Part shown: positions 7,421-14,759 of the stretch, piece after piece | Position numbering within the stretch: position 1 is the stretch's first letter | How the letters are laid out: each line of letters starts with the position of its first letter | Assembly: GCA_965530995.1 (NCBI GenBank) | Contig: CBESOB010000011.1 | Location: 1 to 29,659, forward strand | Length of the DNA: 29,659 bases | Origin: JABABD01 sp965530995 | Lineage (GTDB): Bacteria; Bacteroidota; Bacteroidia; Flavobacteriales; Flavobacteriaceae | Direction: 5' to 3' | Notes under the pieces: model-generated | What the model was told of the DNA's origin: nothing | Databases searched by the model: none | The model's input: the letters and a program-made list of their open reading frames with translations, nothing else | Made by a program: the position numbers and the translations under genes

Positions 7421-7954
7421 ATGTTCGAAAATTTAAATCCACTAGATCGTTCTACTGCATGGTTAGAAATATTCCTGTTAATGCTAGGTGCTTTCTTAAT
7501 TGGCTACTTTTTGGCTAGAGCTTTTTACATGAGAAAGTGCAAAAAAGATATTGAAGACTTAGAAAGAGAAAAGAACAAATATAAGACCCTAAGTTTGGAA
7601 AACCCCAATGCTAGGCATGACGAGGGGCTTCGTATAGTAAAGACTCGGGAGCGTACTGGAAAATTAGCTTTTGAACCCGAAACCCAAAATATTATAAGGG
7701 AAGACTTACCCGCTTCTTTGGATTTTGAGAGTTTTGGCAAAGCTTCAGAAGCAGAAAAGGATGACTTAAAACTAATAAGCGGTATTGGACCTTTTATCGA
7801 AAAGAAACTTAACGGAATAGGTATCTATACGTTCAATCAAATAAGTAAGTTTAGTTCTAAGGATATTGAGGATATTACCACCCTCATAGAATTCTTCCCA
7901 GGAAGAATAGCGCGCGATAATTGGACAAAACAAGCGAAGGACTTAATGAATTAA
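7421..7954 (+). CDS. Membrane-anchored helix-hairpin-helix protein
   Basis: A 177-residue protein with one membrane segment near the N-terminus (about 13-34, WLEIFLLMLGAFLIGYFLAR) followed by basic residues (MRKCKK), which places the rest in the cytoplasm. Residues 40-60 look like a short coiled coil, then a low-complexity linker, then a C-terminal domain beginning DDLKLISGIGPFIEKKLNGIGIYTFNQI (117-142, the GxGxxxxxxLxxxGIxTF pattern). This is the helix-hairpin-helix arrangement found in DUF4332-like and ribosomal L17/L21-associated domains, often linked to nucleic-acid binding. The gene lies 16 bases after the dual-OmpA gene. Together they suggest a link between wall and cytoplasm, but that is inference. 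Confidence 0.8.
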   Translation: MFENLNPLDRSTAWLEIFLLMLGAFLIGYFLARAFYMRKCKKDIEDLEREKNKYKTLSLENPNARHDEGLRIVKTRERTGKLAFEPETQNIIREDLPASLDFESFGKASEAEKDDLKLISGIGPFIEKKLNGIGIYTFNQISKFSSKDIEDITTLIEFFPGRIARDNWTKQAKDLMN

Positions 7955-8290
7955 TAGTCCTCCTGTAATTATTCTTTATATAAATGCTCCTTTAGGTGTT
8001 TTGCTTAAATAAGTAATTTCACGCATTACCAATTACTTTGGGGTTGTAATAAATGAATCCAACGACCATAAGTAGAATAGTCGCTATATCCATCTATAGC
8101 CAATTTACATTTTCCATTATTTAGTGTTTTTATGGTTAGACACCTGAAATTAGGAAAAATATCAATTAGAACGAGAAAAACACCATAGAAACCCAGTTCG
8201 ATCATTCCTTTTACATTATAATCCTGAAGATAAAAACTTAGGTTATTATTTACTCTAAAAAGGTTCTAATTGAGTTTGACTTATGGTCGA
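7955..8290. other. Intergenic region; only a doubtful short frame
   Basis: About 335 bases between the HhH gene and the convergent VOC gene. No terminator with a U run is visible. A minus-strand frame at 8026-8205 (59 codons, ATG start) begins MIELGFYGVFLVLIDIF and ends LLQPQSNW; I recognise no family in it, it has no ribosome-binding site, and its composition changes midway, so I do not call it a gene. It may be remains of a lost gene. Confidence 0.45.
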
Positions 8291-8743
8291 TTAGGATTCA
8301 CTATTGATTTCTATCCAATACCCATCAGGGTCTTGTATATAAACTTGTTTAATTCCATCAGCTCGAATGGTTATCTTGTTCTTTTCCCCAGACCAACTTG
8401 AATAGCTTATTTTCAATTTTCCTAACCGCTCAATCAATACATCAAAATTAGAAGCTCGTAAAGCGAAATGCACGGCTTTGTTTATCGCAATTTCTCCTTC
8501 AACGATGGATATGAGATGCAATTCCTTGCCTTCGGCTAGACTGAACCATCTTACGCCTTCGGCTCTACCCCTATTAACGATTTCGTCAAGATTTAAGATC
8601 TCTTTATAGAAATTGGCCGAAACATCAACATTATATACCGATAATGAGACATGATCGAAAGACATTTTATATGCATTTTGATCTTGTGCGGTTAAATAAA
8701 AGCTGTATATAATACAAATGAGGAAAAGACCAATTTTTTTCAT
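8291..8743 (-). CDS. Exported VOC-superfamily (glyoxalase-fold) protein
   Basis: A 150-residue protein with an N-terminal signal peptide (MKK, hydrophobic core 4-17, then YLTAQ with probable cleavage around residue 19-20), so it acts outside the cytoplasm. The mature part is one VOC domain of two beta-alpha-beta-beta-beta modules: FDHVSLSV with His31, then KELHLIS with His76, then VHFALRA with His92, and DPDGYWIEIN with Glu145. These four fit the metal-binding positions of glyoxalase I and related dioxygenases. Glyoxalases are usually cytoplasmic, so the export signal is unusual and the substrate is unknown. It stands at the 3' end of the surface-glycan type cluster, 86 bases after the acyltransferase gene. 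Confidence 0.85.
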   Translation of the reverse strand: MKKIGLFLICIIYSFYLTAQDQNAYKMSFDHVSLSVYNVDVSANFYKEILNLDEIVNRGRAEGVRWFSLAEGKELHLISIVEGEIAINKAVHFALRASNFDVLIERLGKLKISYSSWSGEKNKITIRADGIKQVYIQDPDGYWIEINSES

Positions 8744-8829
8744 ATGACTTTATTTAATACATCAAGATAGTGAAAATGAGATGGATTTTCGATGAGTATT
8801 TAAAGTGTCAGTATTGCGATACTTTCTAT

Positions 8830-9855
8830 TTATTCAACATAGCGATACTTCGGGAAAAAATCTACATCCTTGGCTGATTGCAATTTGGTATTTGCATTAC
8901 ATAGTTGACCATAGACTTCTTCATTTACAATGTATTTCCAGACTTTAAAAGTTTTAAAGTCCTTTGAAAATGAGGATTTGAATTGCAACAAAGGATTTTC
9001 CTTACCACCCAAACCTCCACCTAAATTGAAGTAAGTATAGCCGTCTTCCGTACCTTGAATTCGAGTTTTGTCAATCAATAGTCGCACAGGTGTCATTTTT
9101 GTATAATCGTTTAGCGTTCCAGACATATGATATTGGATTATGCCTTTGGTTTTGACCATCATTGCGGCCGATATTATTTTATTGCTTTCATTCTCCACTG
9201 CTATTAGTACATCAGTTTCAAAATCTTTACTTTCAATTAATCCAAAGAAATATTCTGGGGTGAAGTAATAATGCTCCTTTGCCTTTACTCGATCCATATT
9301 TTCATGAAAAAGATCAACAAAAAGTAAGACGTCCTCCTTTTTCTTGCTGTACTTTATAGTGCATTGCTTCCCATATTTATTGACATATCTTTTAGTAGTT
9401 TTAGAGTATTGTGTTCTCTGAATATCAAGTTCTTTTGTAAGATCTATATTAACAACAACACCTACTTCTTGAATCTCACCTATTTTATTTAATATTAACT
9501 CTTGGTTTTCAATAAATGGATTGAGTCTAGAAAACACACTTATTATATTCTTATCCTCAAAAACCTGATTCAATTCTTTTTCAAAAGCCGTAAGGTCGAA
9601 TGAGTCATCGATATTTGTGGATATAGGTCCACCATAGCCCCATACACAAGTAGCATCTAAGTATTCTGAATTAGGAATTGACCTTACTAAAAGAGGAAGG
9701 GCTATATAAGCATCCTCACTTTCAAATAAGATCAACGCTGGTTGTTCTGATTCCAACTTTGAAAAATAATTATAATCATAGGTATGATAGCAATCGTATT
9801 TATCAAATAAGCTTAATGCTTCATCCCATTCTTTTTTACTCGTGATATATTTCAT
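8830..9855 (-). CDS. FemAB/GNAT-like acyltransferase
   Basis: A 341-residue cytoplasmic protein. Early sequence YDCYHTYDYNYF, a middle segment VVNIDLTKELD..QYSKTTKRYVNKYGK and a late HMSGT..YTKMTPVRLLIDK then FNLGGGLGGKENPLLQFKSSFS are typical of the FemAB/GNAT-fold (often annotated 'GNAT, BioF2-like') proteins found in bacterial polysaccharide and peptidoglycan gene clusters, which transfer an acyl or aminoacyl group to a sugar or amino group. Frame extends upstream to a TTG at 9879; I choose the ATG at 9855 because it is the first ATG and the extension (IILNY) adds nothing recognisable. It follows the sugar-phosphate transferase gene by about 40 bases. A glycan-decorating role is inferred from neighbours. 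Confidence 0.78.
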   Translation of the reverse strand: MKYITSKKEWDEALSLFDKYDCYHTYDYNYFSKLESEQPALILFESEDAYIALPLLVRSIPNSEYLDATCVWGYGGPISTNIDDSFDLTAFEKELNQVFEDKNIISVFSRLNPFIENQELILNKIGEIQEVGVVVNIDLTKELDIQRTQYSKTTKRYVNKYGKQCTIKYSKKKEDVLLFVDLFHENMDRVKAKEHYYFTPEYFFGLIESKDFETDVLIAVENESNKIISAAMMVKTKGIIQYHMSGTLNDYTKMTPVRLLIDKTRIQGTEDGYTYFNLGGGLGGKENPLLQFKSSFSKDFKTFKVWKYIVNEEVYGQLCNANTKLQSAKDVDFFPKYRYVE

Positions 9856-9896
9856 ATAATTCAATATTATTTTGTTCAAAGGTGGTGGAATATACC

Positions 9897-10517
9897 TTAT
9901 AAACCGACTCTTTTTTTACGAACTTCGTCAATACCAGGATCAACATCAGGCGCTAAAACAATATCCTCAGATTTAAAGACTTTCTGAATCGTTTTTAGGA
10001 CTATTTCGACATCCAACGAAAAAGAAAGACGATTCACATAATCTACATCCATTTGAAATTTATCAGTATCTGACAATAAATTTCTGCCTGATACCTGTGC
10101 AAGTCCTGTAATTCCCGGTTTTACGTCATGTCGTTGTAATTCTTCCTCGGTATAATAATCTAAAAATCGTACTAACAAAGGTCTTGGTCCTACAATGCTC
10201 ATGTCGCCAATTAACACATTGATCAATTGTGGTAATTCATCAAGAGATGTTTTTCTTAAAAATTTTCCAAAACTAGTTAGCCTGAGTTTATCTTCAAGTA
10301 ATTCGCCAAAACTATTCCGTTTATCGGTCATAGTTTTGTATTTGATCATCTTAAATATTCTTTCATTCTTCCCTGGTCTCATTTGAGTAAAAAAAGGAGA
10401 GCCATTATTGAGGAAGAGCAAGATCAAAGTTATAACAAGAAGAACGGGTGACAATAAAATCAACCCTAGTAAAGAACCTGTAAAATCTATAATTCTTTTA
10501 AGAATTTTATAATACAT
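9897..10517 (-). CDS. Initiating sugar-phosphate transferase (PglC/WcaJ/WbaP family)
   Basis: Predicted to transfer a sugar-1-phosphate from a nucleotide sugar to undecaprenyl phosphate at the inner membrane, the first committed step of a surface glycan. Length (206 residues) fits the minimal PglC-type monotopic enzyme without the extra membrane helices of WcaJ/WbaP. Features: KRIIDFTGSLLGLILLSPVLL re-entrant helix at the start, then PFFTQMRPGKN, FKMIKYKTM, LRKTSLDELPQLINV with the catalytic Asp-Glu pair (93-94), GDMSIVGPRPLL, and KPGITGLAQVSGR. I start at the ATG at 10517; a longer frame exists from TTG at 10535. The sugar is unknown. Neighbours: GT4, FAD enzyme, acyltransferase. Confidence 0.93.
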   Translation of the reverse strand: MYYKILKRIIDFTGSLLGLILLSPVLLVITLILLFLNNGSPFFTQMRPGKNERIFKMIKYKTMTDKRNSFGELLEDKLRLTSFGKFLRKTSLDELPQLINVLIGDMSIVGPRPLLVRFLDYYTEEELQRHDVKPGITGLAQVSGRNLLSDTDKFQMDVDYVNRLSFSLDVEIVLKTIQKVFKSEDIVLAPDVDPGIDEVRKKRVGL

Positions 10518-10585
10518 AAAGATGAATTTTACCAAATATTGGTCTACGGCTTGCTTTGATAAATGTAAATGTCAAAGATATCTAA

Positions 10586-12154
10586 TTAAGCATTAAGGGA
10601 CTTGAATAGTTTACGCGATAATACCTGTGAAGACCAAATTATTCTTCCACAATGCTCTAGGTGCCATAATGCATTGCCTTCAATGACGTTTCCTGCAAGC
10701 AATGGCCCAACAACATAAAAATTCTTAGAGGCTTCAAGATCTTGATTAACAGCAAAACCAATTTTTGATTTATTGGACTTACAAATTTCCGAAGCTATCA
10801 GGTTTTTATAAAGCAATGGCATATCATTGCTAAATAAGTTTTGACTACCAATACAGTTAATTAATATATTGATGTCATCATCATGCTCAATTTCCTCTCC
10901 CGTTGCAGTGTTCAAGTATTTTAAATGATAATTACCATCATTTTTCTTTACCATATCAATAAATCGCCCTTTTAGATGCTGAAATTTGCCATTACTCTCC
11001 AATACCTTAATATTATTTATATAATGCTCGCCAGCACATCGTTGTCTTCTTCCAATTTCATTTCCGTAATAACAGGCAAAATGCTCAAGTTCTTGCTGAT
11101 TCAATAAATGAAGAAGGCCTCCAAAAGCATTCGAAATTATACCCACGGTAGTGCCTGCACCAATTTTAAGCTTGTAAGACGCGTCCAGATCAGCTAAGGC
11201 AGCATCTGTAATTTGTTTTGCAGTCAAAATATTTTCACCTTGAAGTGCCAATAAATTTTTAGCTTCAAAAATCTTGTCTTTATCTGCGGCTTTTTTTGAA
11301 TCCGGTATAAGCCCAAGTGTTGAAATAAAATGAGATTTATTAATTTTATTTGCAATGTCACTTACATCATTCAATTTGTACAAAAGTTCTAAGGCACTAG
11401 CATTAGCTCCAACAATTAAAACATTGGCATTGTCACTATTCCGACTCTTCAAGAATTCTTGAATCCTGTGTAATGTCTGATCCAAACCAGAACCATAAGG
11501 GTCCGATATTTGTAAAAAATGCGTATCCTGTAGATTATTATCAATAGTTTTTGTAATAATCTTAGGAGGTGGTGATCCAATCGCAAGAACTACCTTGTCT
11601 GCAGTCCATGATTCATCTTCACCAAGCACCTTATAATGTGCGTTTTCTTTTAAAACATTCTCAACATTAGAATTAAAATAATCAACCGACAAGTAACCAT
11701 TACTGATGGCTTGTTCAATTTTACCAGTAACTTTCTCTTTTATATACCATCCAAAAAATCTTCTAGGCATGAACAAATCCTCCCATTTGTTTTCTTTGAG
11801 TTCATCTTTGTGCTTCTCAAGCCATTCATGACTTAGGGCACCTCCATCTTTTCTAAATGACTCCAATAACCATTCTTTATTCTCATTCAACCACACTATG
11901 AATTTTCCTAATTCTGGTTGTGGTAAAAAATCAACCAATGATGTTATTAATAAGCAAGACGTAGTCGAACGATTACCATAAGGTATTCCAGCATGGAATT
12001 CGGAATTCTTCTCAACTATTGCAAGTTTTAATGATTTCGGATCCTTTGTAGACTCAATTTGATTTAGTAAGTTTAAAATGGTAAAAGAGGCAGAAATTCC
12101 GGAACCAATAAATAAAAGATCGAAATGTTCACTTTTGTTTTTTTCTGTATTCAT
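10586..12154 (-). CDS. FAD/NAD(P)-binding oxidoreductase-like protein
   Basis: A 522-residue cytoplasmic flavoprotein-like enzyme. A dinucleotide-binding fold opens the protein: DLLFIGSGISASFTI (GxGxxA at 17-22). Further features are PRRFFGWYI (130-138), VVLAIGSPPP (188-197), a second Rossmann site VLIVGANASALEL (245-257), and near the C-terminus YVVGPLLAGNVIEGNALWHL. This layout fits the FAD-NAD(P)-binding family Pfam NAD_binding_9, distantly related to N-hydroxylating monooxygenases. No member of this layout in a glycan cluster has a function that I can name with certainty. It is transcribed toward the sugar-phosphate transferase gene (about 68 bases between coding regions) with a long leader and a good promoter upstream. 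Confidence 0.8.
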   Translation of the reverse strand: MNTEKNKSEHFDLLFIGSGISASFTILNLLNQIESTKDPKSLKLAIVEKNSEFHAGIPYGNRSTTSCLLITSLVDFLPQPELGKFIVWLNENKEWLLESFRKDGGALSHEWLEKHKDELKENKWEDLFMPRRFFGWYIKEKVTGKIEQAISNGYLSVDYFNSNVENVLKENAHYKVLGEDESWTADKVVLAIGSPPPKIITKTIDNNLQDTHFLQISDPYGSGLDQTLHRIQEFLKSRNSDNANVLIVGANASALELLYKLNDVSDIANKINKSHFISTLGLIPDSKKAADKDKIFEAKNLLALQGENILTAKQITDAALADLDASYKLKIGAGTTVGIISNAFGGLLHLLNQQELEHFACYYGNEIGRRQRCAGEHYINNIKVLESNGKFQHLKGRFIDMVKKNDGNYHLKYLNTATGEEIEHDDDINILINCIGSQNLFSNDMPLLYKNLIASEICKSNKSKIGFAVNQDLEASKNFYVVGPLLAGNVIEGNALWHLEHCGRIIWSSQVLSRKLFKSLNA

Positions 12155-12589
12155 TTGCGGCTGTATTTATTTCAATTAATCTAATAGTAGGTATATGATT
12201 TAATACTTTAATAGGTCTTGCAAATTCTATATAATAATCCTTGTCATTTCAAATCTAAATTGCAGGTTTACACAAGAATAGTTTTCCTTTGCTGATCGTG
12301 AGTAACAAAAATATCTTTTCTCGACAAAACTCCAACGAAATATAGTTAAATAGCAATTATTTAGGATGAATTAAAGGTAATGTCCAATAAATAAGACGAG
12401 TGGTAACACTTGTAATTATTTCATAATGAAAGTTATAGTCATTCTAAATAACTTTAAAGAAAAGTCTTTGAGAGTATACTACTAAAGATATCTAGATTTC
12501 ATAAATCACTAGCTATTAACCTGGGGTCTATATACTTGATTACAACCGTTGATCAAGATTATTATTTTTCACAAGTTCTTTGCTTAATA
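12155..12589. other. Long intergenic region with promoter for FAD gene
   Basis: 435 AT-rich bases between the FAD gene and the GT4 gene, both minus strand. It holds a promoter (12306-12335), a second -7 match TAGATTTG (12250-12257), and a weak 6-base inverted repeat (12535-12540 with 12552-12557) without a U run. A 19-codon plus-strand frame starts at 12426 but is not convincing. No RNA gene recognised. Confidence 0.5.
12306..12335 (-). promoter_or_regulatory. Bacteroidota-type promoter for FAD gene
   Basis: On the minus strand: TTG (12335-12333), a 19-base spacer, then TATTTTTG (12313-12306). This fits TTG-N17-23-TAnnTTTG in full and is the best promoter match in the window. The predicted start near 12300 leaves a leader of roughly 145 bases before the ATG at 12154. 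Confidence 0.6.
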
Positions 12590-13813
12590 TCAAGCACGAC
12601 TATCATCTTTTTCCAAAGATTGATATTCAAGTAGAATTGCATTCCAAATAACCTTTCTTTCATATCTTTCAGATATCAACTTTCTATTCCTCACCGGATC
12701 AAAACTTTGGTTATCCTGAGCCATTTCGTAGATACGCTCCATGGCCTCATATAGTTTCTCAACATCTTTTGGAGGTACGATAATTCCATTTTTATTATCA
12801 ATGACAATTTCATTACAGCCATTAATATCAGTGACAATACTCGGCAATCCCATAGCACCAGACTGCATAACAACATTAGGAAATCCTTCCCTATAACTTG
12901 GAAATGTGAGAACATCGGATATCGCAAAATAGGGTCTGACATCATTTCTCCATCCAATGAAAATAATATTTGGATGGTTGTGAATGATTTCTTCCGTTTT
13001 AGGTAATAAAGGGTCTAAATCATTTTCATAGGGACCTACCAATATTAATTTAGTTTCTGGACACTTCTTATTTAACTTTTCAAAGACCTCGATCAGCTCG
13101 TTTATTCCTTTGTCCTTGACTAATCTGCCAACAAATATATAAACCACATCACTATCTTTAATACCCAGTGATTCGCGTAATTTCTGATTTTCTGACGCGG
13201 AATAAATTCCTGGATCGAACTGTTCGGTATCTATCCCATTTGAACTGCCATTACCAAGTACCTTTACTTTGGATTTAGTGGTATAACCGTTTTGTATAAT
13301 AATATCTTTTAGTCCAAAAGAATTTGGATAAATGTGGGTTGCACATTTATAAGTGATTTTCTCAACAAGGTCTAATAGCAATCGTTTAGCACCTGTGGCT
13401 TCCAAAAGCGGCATTCCCGCAATCGTATGAAGTCTATGAGGTACTTTCGCTAAATATGCGGCCAACATTCCTATGGTCCCTGCTTTTGGTGTATGAGAGT
13501 GTACTATAAAGGGTTTTTCCTTTTTTAGGACCTTGTATAATTGCCAGACAGAATTTAGATCCTTGAAAGGCGTTATTTTTCTAGTTAATTCAATTGGAAT
13601 TACTCTAATCCCCTCTCTAATACTAGCTTGCTTTAATGTATGGTCAGAAGGTACTTCTTCGATACCGTCTTTAACACCTTCCTTACTCACACTATGATCT
13701 AAACCAGTTGAAGAAATACCGATGACATCATAGTGATCTGTCATGAATTTTAGTTGTCCTTTCAATAACCCCATTGCTTTAGGAACAGTTGTTATTCTTA
13801 CTATTTTCTTCAA
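12590..13813 (-). CDS. Glycosyltransferase family 4 (GT-B fold)
   Basis: A 407-residue retaining glycosyltransferase adding a sugar to a lipid-linked glycan. Visible: a first Rossmann domain with KIVRITTV at the start and VHSHTPKAGTIG (104-115), then the donor-binding domain with FVGRLVKDKGINEL (227-240), TFPSYREGFPNVV (303-315) and GLPSIVTDINGCNEIV. The EX7E motif has Glu309 but Gln317 in place of the second Glu, seen in VVMQSGAMG. The start codon is TTG at 13813: AGGA lies 7 bases upstream in AAAAAGGATATCAAA, and the next Met (residue 14) would remove the first strand. It stands alone between a terminator and a 435-base gap. Donor and acceptor unknown. Confidence 0.93.
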   Translation of the reverse strand: MKKIVRITTVPKAMGLLKGQLKFMTDHYDVIGISSTGLDHSVSKEGVKDGIEEVPSDHTLKQASIREGIRVIPIELTRKITPFKDLNSVWQLYKVLKKEKPFIVHSHTPKAGTIGMLAAYLAKVPHRLHTIAGMPLLEATGAKRLLLDLVEKITYKCATHIYPNSFGLKDIIIQNGYTTKSKVKVLGNGSSNGIDTEQFDPGIYSASENQKLRESLGIKDSDVVYIFVGRLVKDKGINELIEVFEKLNKKCPETKLILVGPYENDLDPLLPKTEEIIHNHPNIIFIGWRNDVRPYFAISDVLTFPSYREGFPNVVMQSGAMGLPSIVTDINGCNEIVIDNKNGIIVPPKDVEKLYEAMERIYEMAQDNQSFDPVRNRKLISERYERKVIWNAILLEYQSLEKDDSRA

Positions 13814-13828
13814 TTTGATATCCTTTTT
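13814..13828 (-). promoter_or_regulatory. Shine-Dalgarno that sets a TTG start
   Basis: On the minus strand AAGGATATCAAA precedes TTG at 13813, with AGGA 7 bases ahead of the start. Ribosome-binding sequences are rare elsewhere in this window, so this one supports the non-ATG start of the GT4 gene. Confidence 0.5.
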
Positions 13829-13852
13829 TATAAATTAATGAATCATTTACGG

Positions 13853-13904
13853 AAAAAACAAAAGCCCCTTCTCACCAGTGGATTTACCGATAAGAGGAAC
13901 TTTT
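13853..13904 (-). terminator. Probable terminator after SPFH gene
   Basis: In minus-strand RNA, AAAAGUUCCU (13904-13895) pairs with AGGGGCUUUU (13869-13860) using two G-U pairs; a run of U follows at 13858-13853. It starts about 19 bases past the SPFH stop. The paired run is moderate and the loop large, so confidence is moderate. Confidence 0.45.
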
Positions 13905-13922
13905 CTTAAATTTTAATCTTTA

Positions 13923-14738
13923 TTAATTATTTCCAAGTATCAATGGCAAACCAGACTCACCACCACCAACGATCACTACTTTACTATTAGGAGACTCCGC
14001 GAGTTTTAAAGTAGCATCAATACCCTTATCCTGCAAGATCTTGTCAGTCAGGGAAGCACTTAAAATTCTATTGGCATCCGCTTTACCTTGTGCCTCTATT
14101 ATTACTTTTTCGGCCTCTTTGGCTGCAGTTACCAGTCTGAATTCATATTCTAAAGACTCTTGTTCCTGTCTTAACTTACGTTCTATAGCTTCCTTGATCG
14201 TATTCGGTAATGTAACATCACGCACCAACACTTCGTTCAGTTGCACATATTGCTTCTCGAGTATTTTCTTGGTTTCTTCAAAGATTTCATCTTGAATCGC
14301 ATCACGTTTACTAGAATATAACTGCTCTGGCGTATAACGTCCCACCACACTACGTGCAGCCGAACGAATAGCAGGTTGGATTACTCGTTGTAAATAACCT
14401 TCTCCTAACGATTGGTGCAAGTTTCCTAATTCAACATAAACTGGTTCATACCAAGCCGATGCATCAATTTGGATTTCTAAACCGTTTGAGGACAACACCT
14501 TCATTTTCTCGAATAATTCTTGCTGGCGCACTTCATAAATATATACCTTGTTCCAAGGTGCTATTAAGTGAAAGCCTTCGCCTAATGGTGGTTCGTCTGT
14601 AACGACCCCGTCGTCAAAGGTTTTATAAAGCACTCCTGCTTCACCAGAATCAATAGTAATAGCAGATTTTGAAATTAGAATGACCAGCACTATCAATCCA
14701 AAGATGAAGGGCAAGGCGATTTTAGGTAATTTTTCCAT
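13923..14738 (-). CDS. Prohibitin-like SPFH/Band 7 membrane protein
   Basis: A 271-residue protein with one N-terminal membrane helix (7-25) and an SPFH domain after it. The domain has the prohibitin pattern: AGVLYKTFDDGV, PPLGEGFHLIAPW, an 'EVRQQ' strand, DASAWYEP, GRYTPEQLYSSKRDAIQDEI, then the long Ala/Glu/Lys-rich coiled coil (about 175-235, RQEQESLEYEFRLVTAAKEAEK). The ending GGGESGLPLILGN is typical of the bacterial prohibitin group. Family members assemble into large ring-like cages at the membrane and assist membrane protein turnover or membrane organisation. It follows the VWA gene by 21 bases and is likely the last gene of the fabG-VWA-SPFH transcript. Confidence 0.9.
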   Translation of the reverse strand: MEKLPKIALPFIFGLIVLVILISKSAITIDSGEAGVLYKTFDDGVVTDEPPLGEGFHLIAPWNKVYIYEVRQQELFEKMKVLSSNGLEIQIDASAWYEPVYVELGNLHQSLGEGYLQRVIQPAIRSAARSVVGRYTPEQLYSSKRDAIQDEIFEETKKILEKQYVQLNEVLVRDVTLPNTIKEAIERKLRQEQESLEYEFRLVTAAKEAEKVIIEAQGKADANRILSASLTDKILQDKGIDATLKLAESPNSKVVIVGGGESGLPLILGNN

Positions 14739-14759
14739 TGTTTTTCTTGTTTTTAGTAA

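Noticed and set aside
8026..8205. A 59-codon minus-strand frame in the gap after the HhH gene
   Set aside because: No family resemblance, no ribosome-binding site and no neighbour in the same transcript; it could be remains of a lost gene, so it is mentioned only in the gap description.
12426..12485. Short plus-strand frame starting MKVIVIL in the 435-base gap
   Set aside because: Only 19 codons and no ribosome-binding site or terminator; likely chance in AT-rich DNA.
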